NCBI GenBank assembly: GCA_000504625.1
Contig: AZHR01000009.1
Coordinates: 1 to 33,118, forward strand
From: an alpha proteobacterium SCGC AAA240-E13
GTDB taxonomy: Bacteria > Pseudomonadota > Alphaproteobacteria > Pelagibacterales > Pelagibacteraceae
Reading direction: 5' to 3'
Length of the DNA: 33,118 nt
Part shown: in pieces, positions 23,894 to 32,027 of the stretch
How positions within the stretch are numbered: position 1 is the stretch's first letter
How the letters are laid out: each line of letters starts with the position of its first letter
Program-made: the position numbers and the translations under genes
Notes under the pieces: model-generated
Told to the model about the DNA's origin: nothing
Databases searched by the model: none
What the model saw: the letters and a program-made list of their open reading frames with translations, nothing else

Positions 23894-24844
23894 TTACATT
23901 ATAAACTTATAAAATTGCGATGTTTTTTTTATAATAAAATCATCAATTATTGGAACATTTTTCGCAATAACATTCATTTCATCAATATTTCCATTACAAT
24001 GTAAAATTAAGTTACAACCTGCTTCTAGTGATTTAGTAACGTTTTCTTCGAGACTATATTTTAAAGCTTTCATAGAAATATCATCGGAAATTAGAAGGTT
24101 TTTAAAGTTTAATTTTTTTCTTATTATATTGTTTATGATTATTTTTGATTGTGTAGCAGTATTAATTGGATCATATTTGGAATAAATAATATGTGCCGTC
24201 ATTGCAAATAATGACTCTTTATTTTTAAAAGCTAAAAAATCAATTTTTTCTAAAATTCTTTTTTTTTCTCTAACAACGGGAGTAGTAAAATGACTATCTT
24301 TAGTTGACAAACCATGGCCCGGAACATGTTTAATAACTGTTCCAATTTTATTTTTTGAATACAATTGAATGCAGTAATCACCAAGTTTTGAAACAATCTT
24401 AACTCTATTTGAAAAAGCACGATCTTTAATAATTTTGTTTGTTTTTTTTCTCACAACATCTAAAACGGGAACTGTATTTATATTAATACCAAGATCATTC
24501 AAGATTTTAGAAATTGTATTAATATAAATTTTATATTGATAGTAGAAATTTTTTTTATTTTTTAAAAATAATTTTCCAAAGAATCTTGAAGAAAATATGC
24601 TTGTGTCAATAATTTTTTTTAGTCTTGAAACTTTACCACCTTCTTCATCAATTAATATTGGATAATTTTTATCATGAAAACATGATTTAATTTGATGAAT
24701 TAATTTTTTTGTTTGAGAAAAATTAATTATATTTCTAGAAAACAAAATTACACCCCAGGGCATATTTTTTTTTAAAAAATTAATTTCAATTTTTTTTAAA
24801 CTTGTTGAACTTATACCTGTTATAAAAGCTTTTCTATTTTTCAT
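23894..24844 (-). CDS. nagZ: beta-N-acetylhexosaminidase NagZ (GH3)
   Basis: NagZ removes N-acetylglucosamine from cell-wall muropeptides during recycling. The 316-residue protein has the GH3 features LIDEEGGKVSRL (66-75), the catalytic acid/base dyad in KHVPGHG (172-178), and the nucleophile Asp in LISDDISMKAL (near 254). It is slightly shorter than the typical 330-340. It overlaps the upstream 89-residue gene by 11 bases and sits in the standard argS-(SPOR)-nagZ-scpA order. Confidence 0.93.
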   Translation of the reverse strand: MKNRKAFITGISSTSLKKIEINFLKKNMPWGVILFSRNIINFSQTKKLIHQIKSCFHDKNYPILIDEEGGKVSRLKKIIDTSIFSSRFFGKLFLKNKKNFYYQYKIYINTISKILNDLGININTVPVLDVVRKKTNKIIKDRAFSNRVKIVSKLGDYCIQLYSKNKIGTVIKHVPGHGLSTKDSHFTTPVVREKKRILEKIDFLAFKNKESLFAMTAHIIYSKYDPINTATQSKIIINNIIRKKLNFKNLLISDDISMKALKYSLEENVTKSLEAGCNLILHCNGNIDEMNVIAKNVPIIDDFIIKKTSQFYKFIM

Positions 24845-25103
24845 TAGGTTCTAACAAACCCCAAAACAATCTTTTTTTCTTTTTTTTAAATTCTTCTATT
24901 TCATTAGTGTATTCGATGATATCGGTTGTATCATTTTTAATTATAGGTAAATCAGTAAATTTTTTATCAATTTCATTTTGATGGTGAAACATAATTTTAT
25001 TTGTTCTTTTAATATTATTTTCAGATATATAAAACTTTACAACAAAAAAAAGATAAAAAAATATTGTAAGTAAATAAATTACGTACTTAATTTCTTTGAG
25101 CAT
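24834..25103 (-). CDS. small bitopic membrane protein at the SPOR-gene position
   Basis: The product, about 89 residues, has one N-terminal membrane helix (YVIYLLTIFFYLFFVVKFYI) and a soluble part ending KKKKRLFWGLLEPNEK. I use ATG 25103, which overlaps the argS stop as TGATG; a GTG one codon earlier (25106) is possible. In other alphaproteobacteria the place between argS and nagZ is usually taken by a longer protein with a membrane helix and a peptidoglycan-binding SPOR domain. No SPOR repeat can be seen here, so it may be a reduced relative; that is inference from position only. Confidence 0.65.
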   Translation of the reverse strand: MLKEIKYVIYLLTIFFYLFFVVKFYISENNIKRTNKIMFHHQNEIDKKFTDLPIIKNDTTDIIEYTNEIEEFKKKKKRLFWGLLEPNEK

Positions 25104-26833
25104 CACATTTTATCTGGCGTATTTACTCCAATTAAATTCATTCCACTTTCAATTACTGTAGAAATACATTTCAAAATAATTAATTTTGTTTTACTTGTTG
25201 GTCTATTGTTATTTATAAATCTAAAATCAATATTATCTTTTCCTAAATTCCAATAAGAATGAAACAATGTCGCTAATTCATATAAATAAACTGGTATTCT
25301 ATGTGGCTCCATTCTTTTTGCTGAAACGGATAGACATTTTGGCCATTCGGATAATTTTTTGATTATTTGTTTCTCGTGTAAATTTATATGAAAAGTTTCA
25401 TTTTCAAATTTAATTTCTTCTTTTATATCTTTATTAAGATTTCTAAATACAGAACAAATTCGTGCATAACAATACTGAACATAAAAAACTGGGTTATCTT
25501 TTGTCTTTTCTGTAACTTTTTTAAAATCAAAGTCTAATTCAACATCATTACTTCTACTTAACATAATAAATCTAATTGAATCCTTACCAACCTCATTAAT
25601 AAGATCTTCAACTGTTACGTAGTCACCTTTTCTTTTCGACATTTTTAAAGGCTTTCCATTTTTTAATAACTTAACTAATTGACTAACTTTACAGTCTATT
25701 TTTACCTTTTTATCTGAAAGTGCATTAACTCCAGCATTTATTCTTTTAATGTACCCCGCATGATCAGCACCCAAAACATTTATTAAGTTGACAAATTTCC
25801 TTTCAATCTTGTTATTGTGATAAGCTAGATCTCCAGCAAAATATGTCCAGGATGAATCGATCTTCTGAAGCGGTCTGTCTTTATCATCTCCATATAAAGT
25901 TGATTTAAATAGCATTTGCTTTCTTTCTGTCCAATCTGTTTTTCCTACAAATTTCGGTGCTGAAATTTTTCCAAGATAAACAAGATTCTTTTTTTTTAAT
26001 TTTTCAATAGTTTTTTGTATTTCTTTTGCTTTAATTAATTTGCTCTCAAAAACAAAATTATTATGGTGTATTCCTAAAGATTTTAAATTAATTTTAATTA
26101 ATTCAATGGCTTCTTTTACAGAAAGATCTCTAAGTTGGTCATAAATATTTTCTAAATTATTGAATTTAATAATAATTTTTTTATTAATAATTTTTTTTGC
26201 AATATCGATTATATATTCACCAGGGTATAAATCGTCTATATTTTCTGGGAATTTTTTATTTTCTAATATCTCAATTATTCTATAATAGACCGATATAGTA
26301 AAATTTTTTACCTGGTTACCATAATCATTAACATAATATTCTCTAGTAACATCACTACCATTAAAAATGAGTAAATTTGAAATTACATCACCCAATATAG
26401 CGCCTCTACAATGCCCAACATGTAGTGGGCCCGTGGGATTGGCAGAGACAAATTCAACATTATATTTTTCCTTATGAACTGGATTAGATCCATAATTTTC
26501 TTTAAGACTTAACAATTTTATTAAAAAATTTTTCCAGAATTCTTCCTTGAATTCGATATTTAAAAAACCTGGTTTAACGATAGATATATTTTTAAATTCT
26601 GCAAATCTCTTTGTTAAATAGTTCTGTAATAATACTGCAATATCATTTGCTTTTTTATTATTAGCTTTAGATAATACTAAAGCTGCATTACATGATATAT
26701 CTCCTTCCAAATCTTTAGGGGGTAATTCAATTGTTAAATTGTTTAAATTATTTGGAAGTATAATTTTTTTACTTTTTTCTAATTCTATTAATAATTGCTT
26801 AATTTTTTCCAAATAAATTGAAAATATATTCAT
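25103..26833 (-). CDS. argS: arginyl-tRNA synthetase
   Basis: ArgS charges tRNA-Arg. The 576-residue class I enzyme has the HIGH-type motif in SANPTGPLHVGHCRGA (HVGH 138-141) and the KMSK motif in KPLKMSKRKGDYV near residue 395, plus the C-terminal anticodon-binding helices (FYVQYCYARICSVFRN). Its ATG overlaps the dgt stop (TAATG at 26833), and its stop overlaps the next gene, so it is embedded in one transcript. Confidence 0.97.
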   Translation of the reverse strand: MNIFSIYLEKIKQLLIELEKSKKIILPNNLNNLTIELPPKDLEGDISCNAALVLSKANNKKANDIAVLLQNYLTKRFAEFKNISIVKPGFLNIEFKEEFWKNFLIKLLSLKENYGSNPVHKEKYNVEFVSANPTGPLHVGHCRGAILGDVISNLLIFNGSDVTREYYVNDYGNQVKNFTISVYYRIIEILENKKFPENIDDLYPGEYIIDIAKKIINKKIIIKFNNLENIYDQLRDLSVKEAIELIKINLKSLGIHHNNFVFESKLIKAKEIQKTIEKLKKKNLVYLGKISAPKFVGKTDWTERKQMLFKSTLYGDDKDRPLQKIDSSWTYFAGDLAYHNNKIERKFVNLINVLGADHAGYIKRINAGVNALSDKKVKIDCKVSQLVKLLKNGKPLKMSKRKGDYVTVEDLINEVGKDSIRFIMLSRSNDVELDFDFKKVTEKTKDNPVFYVQYCYARICSVFRNLNKDIKEEIKFENETFHINLHEKQIIKKLSEWPKCLSVSAKRMEPHRIPVYLYELATLFHSYWNLGKDNIDFRFINNNRPTSKTKLIILKCISTVIESGMNLIGVNTPDKM

Positions 26834-27963
26834 TATAAATTTCTATTTAAATTAATGGCAAATCTATCTGTCATGCCAGCAATATAATCTGCAATCACTC
26901 TTTCTTTTAAATCTGTTTTTAATAAACCTTCCCTAATATATTTGCTTGGATTTTTGTTTAATTTATTAAATAAATTCTTAATTATTTTTCTTCCTTTATC
27001 TGTTCTTTTTACAACATATTTATTATTATACATTTTGTGATTTAAAAAAAATTTAATTTGTGTATCAGCATCTTTCATTTTGCTTGAAAAACAAACTATA
27101 GGCTTGTTACAAATATATATATTATTTAATGTTTTTACTTTATATTTTTTAATATTTTTTTGAGCATTCTCTATAATATCTATAACCATATTATTAATTG
27201 AGTCTCTAACCACCTGTGAGACAATTAATTCTTTCCTAAACTTTTTTATATTTTTTCTGTGTCTTTTAAGATATTTACCAAAAAAAGGCACCTCTGAAAT
27301 TTCATTAAGAGAAAATAAATTCGCTCTAATTCCATCTTCTATATCATGGTTATTATAAGCTATATCATCAGCAATAGATGAAACTTGAGATTCTAAATAT
27401 GGAAATTTATGAAAATTTATTTTATTTTTAAAGGTACTTAATTTTAAAATTTTATTAAACTTGCTTGTATCGCGCAAAGGTCCATTATGTTTGATTAAAC
27501 CATCCAAAGTTTCTATTGTTAGGTTTAATCCTTTATAATTATAATATTTTTCCTCTAAAATAGTAACTATCCTTAAAGTTTGTATATTGTGATCGAAACC
27601 ACCATAACTATCCATACATTCATTAAGAATATATTCTCCCGCATGACCAAAAGGTGTATGTCCCATATCGTGAGCTAAACTTAATGTTTCACATAAATCT
27701 TCATTTAAATTTAATGCTCTAGCAATAGTTCTAGATATTTGCGAAACCTCCATTGAATGAGTCAGTCTAGTTCTGTAATGATCGCCATCTGTATTAACAA
27801 AGACCTGGGTCTTATGTTTTAAACGTCTAAAAGATGCACTGTGTATAATTCTGTCTCTATCTCTTTGAAAAGGCGTTCTGATATCGTTTGTTTTTTCATT
27901 GAATAACCTACCCTTACTTGTCAAAATTTTTAAATTTATATTTTTATTGGTTATGGTTTGCAT
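26833..27963 (-). CDS. dgt: deoxyguanosine-triphosphate triphosphohydrolase-like HD protein
   Basis: The 376-residue protein is an HD-domain dNTPase: FQRDRDRIIHSASFRRLKHK, then RTRLTHSMEVSQI (His69), the HD pair in LAHDMGHTPFGHAGE (98-99) and later SSIADDIAYNNHDIEDG, with C-terminal RVIADYIAGMTDRFA. These enzymes hydrolyse dNTPs to nucleosides and triphosphate, lowering or balancing the dNTP pool. Activity on dGTP specifically is uncertain in this alphaproteobacterial subgroup. First gene of the minus-strand run; divergent from erpA with 41 bases between. Confidence 0.93.
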   Translation of the reverse strand: MQTITNKNINLKILTSKGRLFNEKTNDIRTPFQRDRDRIIHSASFRRLKHKTQVFVNTDGDHYRTRLTHSMEVSQISRTIARALNLNEDLCETLSLAHDMGHTPFGHAGEYILNECMDSYGGFDHNIQTLRIVTILEEKYYNYKGLNLTIETLDGLIKHNGPLRDTSKFNKILKLSTFKNKINFHKFPYLESQVSSIADDIAYNNHDIEDGIRANLFSLNEISEVPFFGKYLKRHRKNIKKFRKELIVSQVVRDSINNMVIDIIENAQKNIKKYKVKTLNNIYICNKPIVCFSSKMKDADTQIKFFLNHKMYNNKYVVKRTDKGRKIIKNLFNKLNKNPSKYIREGLLKTDLKERVIADYIAGMTDRFAINLNRNL

Positions 27964-28004
27964 TACTTTAACTAAATATTATATTATGTCGTGTAAGTAA
28001 AATA

Positions 28005-28322
28005 ATGATTAAAGAAATAAATTTCACTGAAAAAGCAACAAATCAAGTTGATCGACTTTTATCTACAAAAAGTCCCGACACTTACTTTAGAATATCTGTT
28101 AAAGGTGGGGGATGTTCTGGTTTTAAATATGATTTTTCTTTCGATAAAAACATAGATAAAAGTGATGAGAAATTAAATAAAATCATTATAGATAAGTCTT
28201 CATTAGAAATTTTAAGAGGCTCTGAAATAGATTTTGTTTCTGAATTAATAGGAACTTCTTTTAAAATAACTAATCCTAAAACCAAATCGTCTTGTGGCTG
28301 CGGCATATCATTTTCTATTTGA
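28005..28322 (+). CDS. erpA: A-type Fe-S carrier (ErpA/HesB family)
   Basis: The 105-residue protein carries the three conserved cysteines: Cys37 in GGGCSGF and Cys97 and Cys99 in SCGCGISF. It passes Fe-S clusters from scaffold to target enzymes; ErpA is the better label than IscA because of its stand-alone place beside dgt, which is usual in alphaproteobacteria. Together with nfuA at 6211 it forms part of cluster delivery. Its TGA overlaps the xth ATG (TGATG). Confidence 0.9.
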   Translation: MIKEINFTEKATNQVDRLLSTKSPDTYFRISVKGGGCSGFKYDFSFDKNIDKSDEKLNKIIIDKSSLEILRGSEIDFVSELIGTSFKITNPKTKSSCGCGISFSI

Positions 28323-29098
28323 TGAAATTATCATCTTGGAACGTCAATTCCGTTAGAGCTAGAATACAAAACATAATAAAATATCTTAAATCAAATTCTC
28401 CTGACATTTTAATGATACAAGAAATAAAAACAGAAAATAAAAATTTTCCATACGAAGAATTTAAATATCTTGGATATCATTCATATGTTAATGGTCAAAA
28501 AAGTTATAATGGAGTAGCACTAATTTCAAAAATTAACCTTCAAAATGTTACCACACTTTTGCCTGGCGATACTTCATCTCAATCTAGAATTATAAATGCA
28601 GAGTTAAAACTTAAAGAAAAAATTATTAGTCTAGTAAATATTTATATACCTAATGGAAATCCAATTAATACAAAAAAATATTCATTTAAAAAAGAATGGT
28701 TAGATCTGTTAATTAGAAAATTAAAAAATGATTTAGACTTAAATAAAAATGTTATTGTTGGAGGAGACTTTAATATTATTCCTGAAAAAAATGATGTATA
28801 CGATTACACGAAATATGAAAATGATGCTCTTTTTAAATTAGAAATAAGGAAAAAATACAGAGAAATAATAAATATTGGTTTCAATGACTGTTTTAGATAC
28901 TTAAATAAAAATAATCATGAATATACATTTTGGGATTATCAGGCAGGTTCATGGCAAAAAAATCATGGGATGAGAATAGATCACTTATTAGCATCTAGTA
29001 ATTTGTTGGATAATATAAGGAATATATCAATAATTAAACAACTTAGATCTCAGCATAAACCGTCTGATCATGTTGCAATTGAGTGTGAAATTAATTAA
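28322..29098 (+). CDS. xth: exodeoxyribonuclease III
   Basis: The 258-residue AP endonuclease/3'-5' exonuclease has the EEP-fold motifs in order: SSWNVNSVRAR, LMIQEIKTE (metal-binding Glu), YNGVALISK, VNIYIPNG, VGGDFNIIPEKNDVY (Asp and Asn of the active site) and MRIDHLLAS with final SDHVAIECE (Asp-His). It repairs abasic sites. The frame can be read ten codons further upstream, but ATG 28322, overlapping the erpA stop, gives the normal N terminus MKLSSWNVN. Confidence 0.96.
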   Translation: MKLSSWNVNSVRARIQNIIKYLKSNSPDILMIQEIKTENKNFPYEEFKYLGYHSYVNGQKSYNGVALISKINLQNVTTLLPGDTSSQSRIINAELKLKEKIISLVNIYIPNGNPINTKKYSFKKEWLDLLIRKLKNDLDLNKNVIVGGDFNIIPEKNDVYDYTKYENDALFKLEIRKKYREIINIGFNDCFRYLNKNNHEYTFWDYQAGSWQKNHGMRIDHLLASSNLLDNIRNISIIKQLRSQHKPSDHVAIECEIN

Positions 29099-29104
29099 AT
29101 AAAA

Positions 29105-29995
29105 CTATATTCCGGTAATTTTTTTTAAATTTTTGTTTTTTTTATAATCTTTTTTTTTTGTTAGTTTTGTTGCTTCAATATTATTATATATTTTTTGTGT
29201 AATAATATTGTGCCTTAAAAAAAATTTTAAATGATTCTTAACATTTTTAACAAAAATACTACTCTTTGATTTCTTCAACGCATGTTCATCAAAATCAATT
29301 TGTACATTATTATTAACCCACATATTTTTATAATCTGAATAGTTGGTAGCTAATTGTTGTACTTTTTGTTTAGTTTTTTCATATATTTTTTCCGTTTTTA
29401 CAAGAAGATAAATTGGAACCATTGAATTTAATTCAATTCTCTTACCGGGTTCTTGCGGAAAAACTTTCCATAAATTGACTGTATCGTGAACATTGCTAAC
29501 AAACACCTCTGTATTATCAAATCCATTATCTTTGCTATATAAAGAAAAAAATAGTTCCGGAGAAAACTGCCAAAAACCATGGCCACAATGATTGTTTGCA
29601 GGAAGACAATGTAGTATTTGACCTCCTTTTTTACATAACAATGATATGTTAGTTAAGTTTTGAGCTACATTGAAAATATGTTCTGAACTACCAAAATCAA
29701 TCACAGTATCATAACGTGGTAAATTGATCTTTAATGGTTCATTCATGTCTTCAACGTAAGTGGCTCCTTCGAGTTTGGAATTATCGAAAGATTCAACAAC
29801 CTCAGCATTAAAAATATTTTTTAAAAATTTTTCACAATAGTCTCCTTGATTAAAATTAAAATTACTATCAACCAAGTTTTTTAGATATTTGTTCGAAAAA
29901 GCTAATTGCAATCTTCCGATCGTAGCTACTTTGCCCAATTTTTTTTTTTTTATTACAAATTTTAAAAATTTAGCGCAGTTAAAATCTAGTGCCAT
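29105..29995 (-). CDS. class I SAM-dependent methyltransferase-like protein
   Basis: The 296-residue protein has a VATIGRLQLAF segment near residue 23, a pattern seen in methyltransferases of polysaccharide clusters, and the core YDTVIDFGSSEHIFNVAQNL, where a Gly/acidic turn replaces the classical GxGxG SAM loop, followed by LLCKKGGQILHCLPANNHCG and FWQFSPELFF. The C-terminal 80 residues are Lys-rich and look helical. It is likely to modify a sugar or peptide of the surface polymer made by the neighbouring genes; the substrate is unknown. It converges with xth (6 bases). Confidence 0.65.
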   Translation of the reverse strand: MALDFNCAKFLKFVIKKKKLGKVATIGRLQLAFSNKYLKNLVDSNFNFNQGDYCEKFLKNIFNAEVVESFDNSKLEGATYVEDMNEPLKINLPRYDTVIDFGSSEHIFNVAQNLTNISLLCKKGGQILHCLPANNHCGHGFWQFSPELFFSLYSKDNGFDNTEVFVSNVHDTVNLWKVFPQEPGKRIELNSMVPIYLLVKTEKIYEKTKQKVQQLATNYSDYKNMWVNNNVQIDFDEHALKKSKSSIFVKNVKNHLKFFLRHNIITQKIYNNIEATKLTKKKDYKKNKNLKKITGI

Positions 29996-30063
29996 AACAC
30001 AAAATTATCTTATTAATTTATAAAATATCATATAAATGAATAAATTTATATTAAAAAAGCATT

Positions 30064-31890
30064 TTAATTTTCTAAATATAATATTTTCCAAGAAATAAAT
30101 TCCTCTCCAATTTTATAATTTTTTAAAAGATAATCATAGATATATGGAAATCTTTTTTTTGGTACAACATTCCAATCATCATATGTACCTTCAAACAAAA
30201 TATATTGGGGACTTGCCAATTTTAAATCCTCGATAAAATCATATTGGTGTTTTTTAGATCCCAAATTAAATATATGATAAAATTTAGAACATGATTTTTT
30301 ATCGATAAGATATGGTATGGATGATTCATAGGTAAATACTTGAAAACAATTTTCATTTACTGTTAAAATCTTTAATCTTTCTAATAATTTTATCTGATCT
30401 TCTTCCAAAAAGTATGTGTTATCCAATTTGATATAATTTTGATATCTTTTAGAAAAACTCTTTATATTTAAATAACTTTTTGTATTGAAGTTACATAAGA
30501 CAAAAATAAGAATGATAATAGATGATAAAAAATTTTTGTGTAAGTAACTTAATTTTTTTTCAATATCATATTTTTGTAAAAAACCGAAAAAAAACTCCAA
30601 AATAAAAATTGCAAATAAAACTAAATGAAAGCTAAGTCCTTGTTTTATATGTCCACCGTCAGCTCTTGATATTCCAGTTTTGTAAAATAAAAAAGACAAA
30701 ATGAATAAAATAAACAAAAATAATTTTGTTTCGTTCGGGATTTTACTGTTTTTGCTTAGGAGAGTAGACGTAACAAATATGCCATTTAAAATTATTATTA
30801 ATAAATTTTTTGTTCCTCTGGTAGAATTTTCATCATTTGAAAAGGGTGTTGGATAAATTATTCCATTCAACATTTCAGAATTCGCTAAAATAGTTATTGA
30901 GTTATCAATGAAAGCAATAAATTCTTCATGACCTATAATTAAATAAAAACCGAACCAGCTTATAAAGGCTCCAGCGAGAATGGTAATTATTTGTGATTTC
31001 TTTTTTCTAATGAATAATAAAAAAATTAAAGGAATCACAGTTGCAATCAAATAAACTCCTCTATCCAAACTCCAAAGCAAGGTAAATATAGTTAGAAATC
31101 CTATTGAAAAGCAAAAATTATAATTTTGTGCAGGACTCTTTAATAATTTTAAACTACAAATCAAAAATAAAACTAAAGGTATATCTCTAAAATTTATCGT
31201 TAAACTATTACTAACAAGGTATATAGAAAACAAAGATAATACAAAAAAAAATAATATTTCTGTATTTTTTTCCAAGCTAAATGATTTAGCTAACTGATAA
31301 CAAAAAACAACATAGATAATTTCAGTAAGTGACTGCAAAAATAAAATAAAAACTCTATATGCACCTAAGGTTTGTTTGTCCGAAATAAGCCATGCTATTT
31401 TCGCATTTAAAGTATCAATAAACAAACTTGTTGTGAAATATGTGTGAACAAATAATTTTTTTGTTTTGTTAAAAATATTTGTTCCACCTAATTGTTGTCC
31501 TTCATGGAATAAATCCATCTTATTGAAGGAAAATTCATGAGAGAAAAATTTTATTATCAGTATAAAAATAAATAAGCACAGAAATAAGTATAAAAGATTG
31601 TTTTGTTTTGTTTCCTTTATTTCAAAACTTAAAAAAATATTTTTAAATGAATTGCATTCTTTTCTTTTTAAAATGATTGTTAACAAAAAGAATATAATTA
31701 ATGGAAGTCCAACAAAAAACATATATCTTGCTGTATCGGTTAAATCACTATGTTCAAATTGAGAATAGATACCTATAATTTCTTTAGGATTGTTATAGGG
31801 CAAATTTATATTATTCCAGAAATAAGTTCCGACTAATACCGAAAAAATTGTCAAAACAATGATTAATAAATTTGAATAATTTTTTCTCAT
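30064..31890 (-). CDS. large polytopic membrane protein, probable GT-C-type glycosyltransferase
   Basis: The 608-residue protein has about 11-13 membrane helices and a soluble C-terminal domain (from about residue 480, containing TVNENCFQVFTYESSIPYL and ASPQYILFEGTYDDW). DLFHEGQQL after the second or third helix and SRADGGHIKQGLSFH are motifs I associate with lipid-linked-sugar GT-C proteins with extracytoplasmic catalytic loops, the Asp/Glu of DLFHEGQ being the likely catalytic acid. It sits between manC and a methyltransferase. Family placement is by resemblance, not by a search. Confidence 0.55.
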   Translation of the reverse strand: MRKNYSNLLIIVLTIFSVLVGTYFWNNINLPYNNPKEIIGIYSQFEHSDLTDTARYMFFVGLPLIIFFLLTIILKRKECNSFKNIFLSFEIKETKQNNLLYLFLCLFIFILIIKFFSHEFSFNKMDLFHEGQQLGGTNIFNKTKKLFVHTYFTTSLFIDTLNAKIAWLISDKQTLGAYRVFILFLQSLTEIIYVVFCYQLAKSFSLEKNTEILFFFVLSLFSIYLVSNSLTINFRDIPLVLFLICSLKLLKSPAQNYNFCFSIGFLTIFTLLWSLDRGVYLIATVIPLIFLLFIRKKKSQIITILAGAFISWFGFYLIIGHEEFIAFIDNSITILANSEMLNGIIYPTPFSNDENSTRGTKNLLIIILNGIFVTSTLLSKNSKIPNETKLFLFILFILSFLFYKTGISRADGGHIKQGLSFHLVLFAIFILEFFFGFLQKYDIEKKLSYLHKNFLSSIIILIFVLCNFNTKSYLNIKSFSKRYQNYIKLDNTYFLEEDQIKLLERLKILTVNENCFQVFTYESSIPYLIDKKSCSKFYHIFNLGSKKHQYDFIEDLKLASPQYILFEGTYDDWNVVPKKRFPYIYDYLLKNYKIGEEFISWKILYLEN

Positions 31891-31914
31891 ACGGTTGAAT
31901 TAAACTTTATTAAT

Positions 31915-32025
31915 TCAAATATACATCATAAATATCAGAATCGATTGTAGCACTACCGGAATATTTTCTTTAGCAACCCTTGGTCCAAAAAGTGCTAAAA
32001 ATTTCATATGTCTTTTTTGTTCCAT
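31915..32025 (-). CDS. tiny frame (36 residues) between manC and the membrane protein, possible relic
   Basis: Starting two bases after the manC stop, the frame begins MEQKRHMKFLALFGPRVAKE and ends ILIFMMYI. In another frame the same stretch reads RKYSGSATIDSDIYDVYLN up to a TAA, which looks more like a genuine protein C terminus. A single-base shift in a GAAAA run would join the two. This could be a broken gene or simply noise. Confidence 0.2.
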   Translation of the reverse strand: MEQKRHMKFLALFGPRVAKENIPVVLQSILIFMMYI

Positions 32026-32027
32026 TA

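Noticed and set aside
28292..28321. Longer xth start at 28292
   Set aside because: It lies inside erpA; ATG 28322 overlaps the erpA stop and gives the normal family N terminus.
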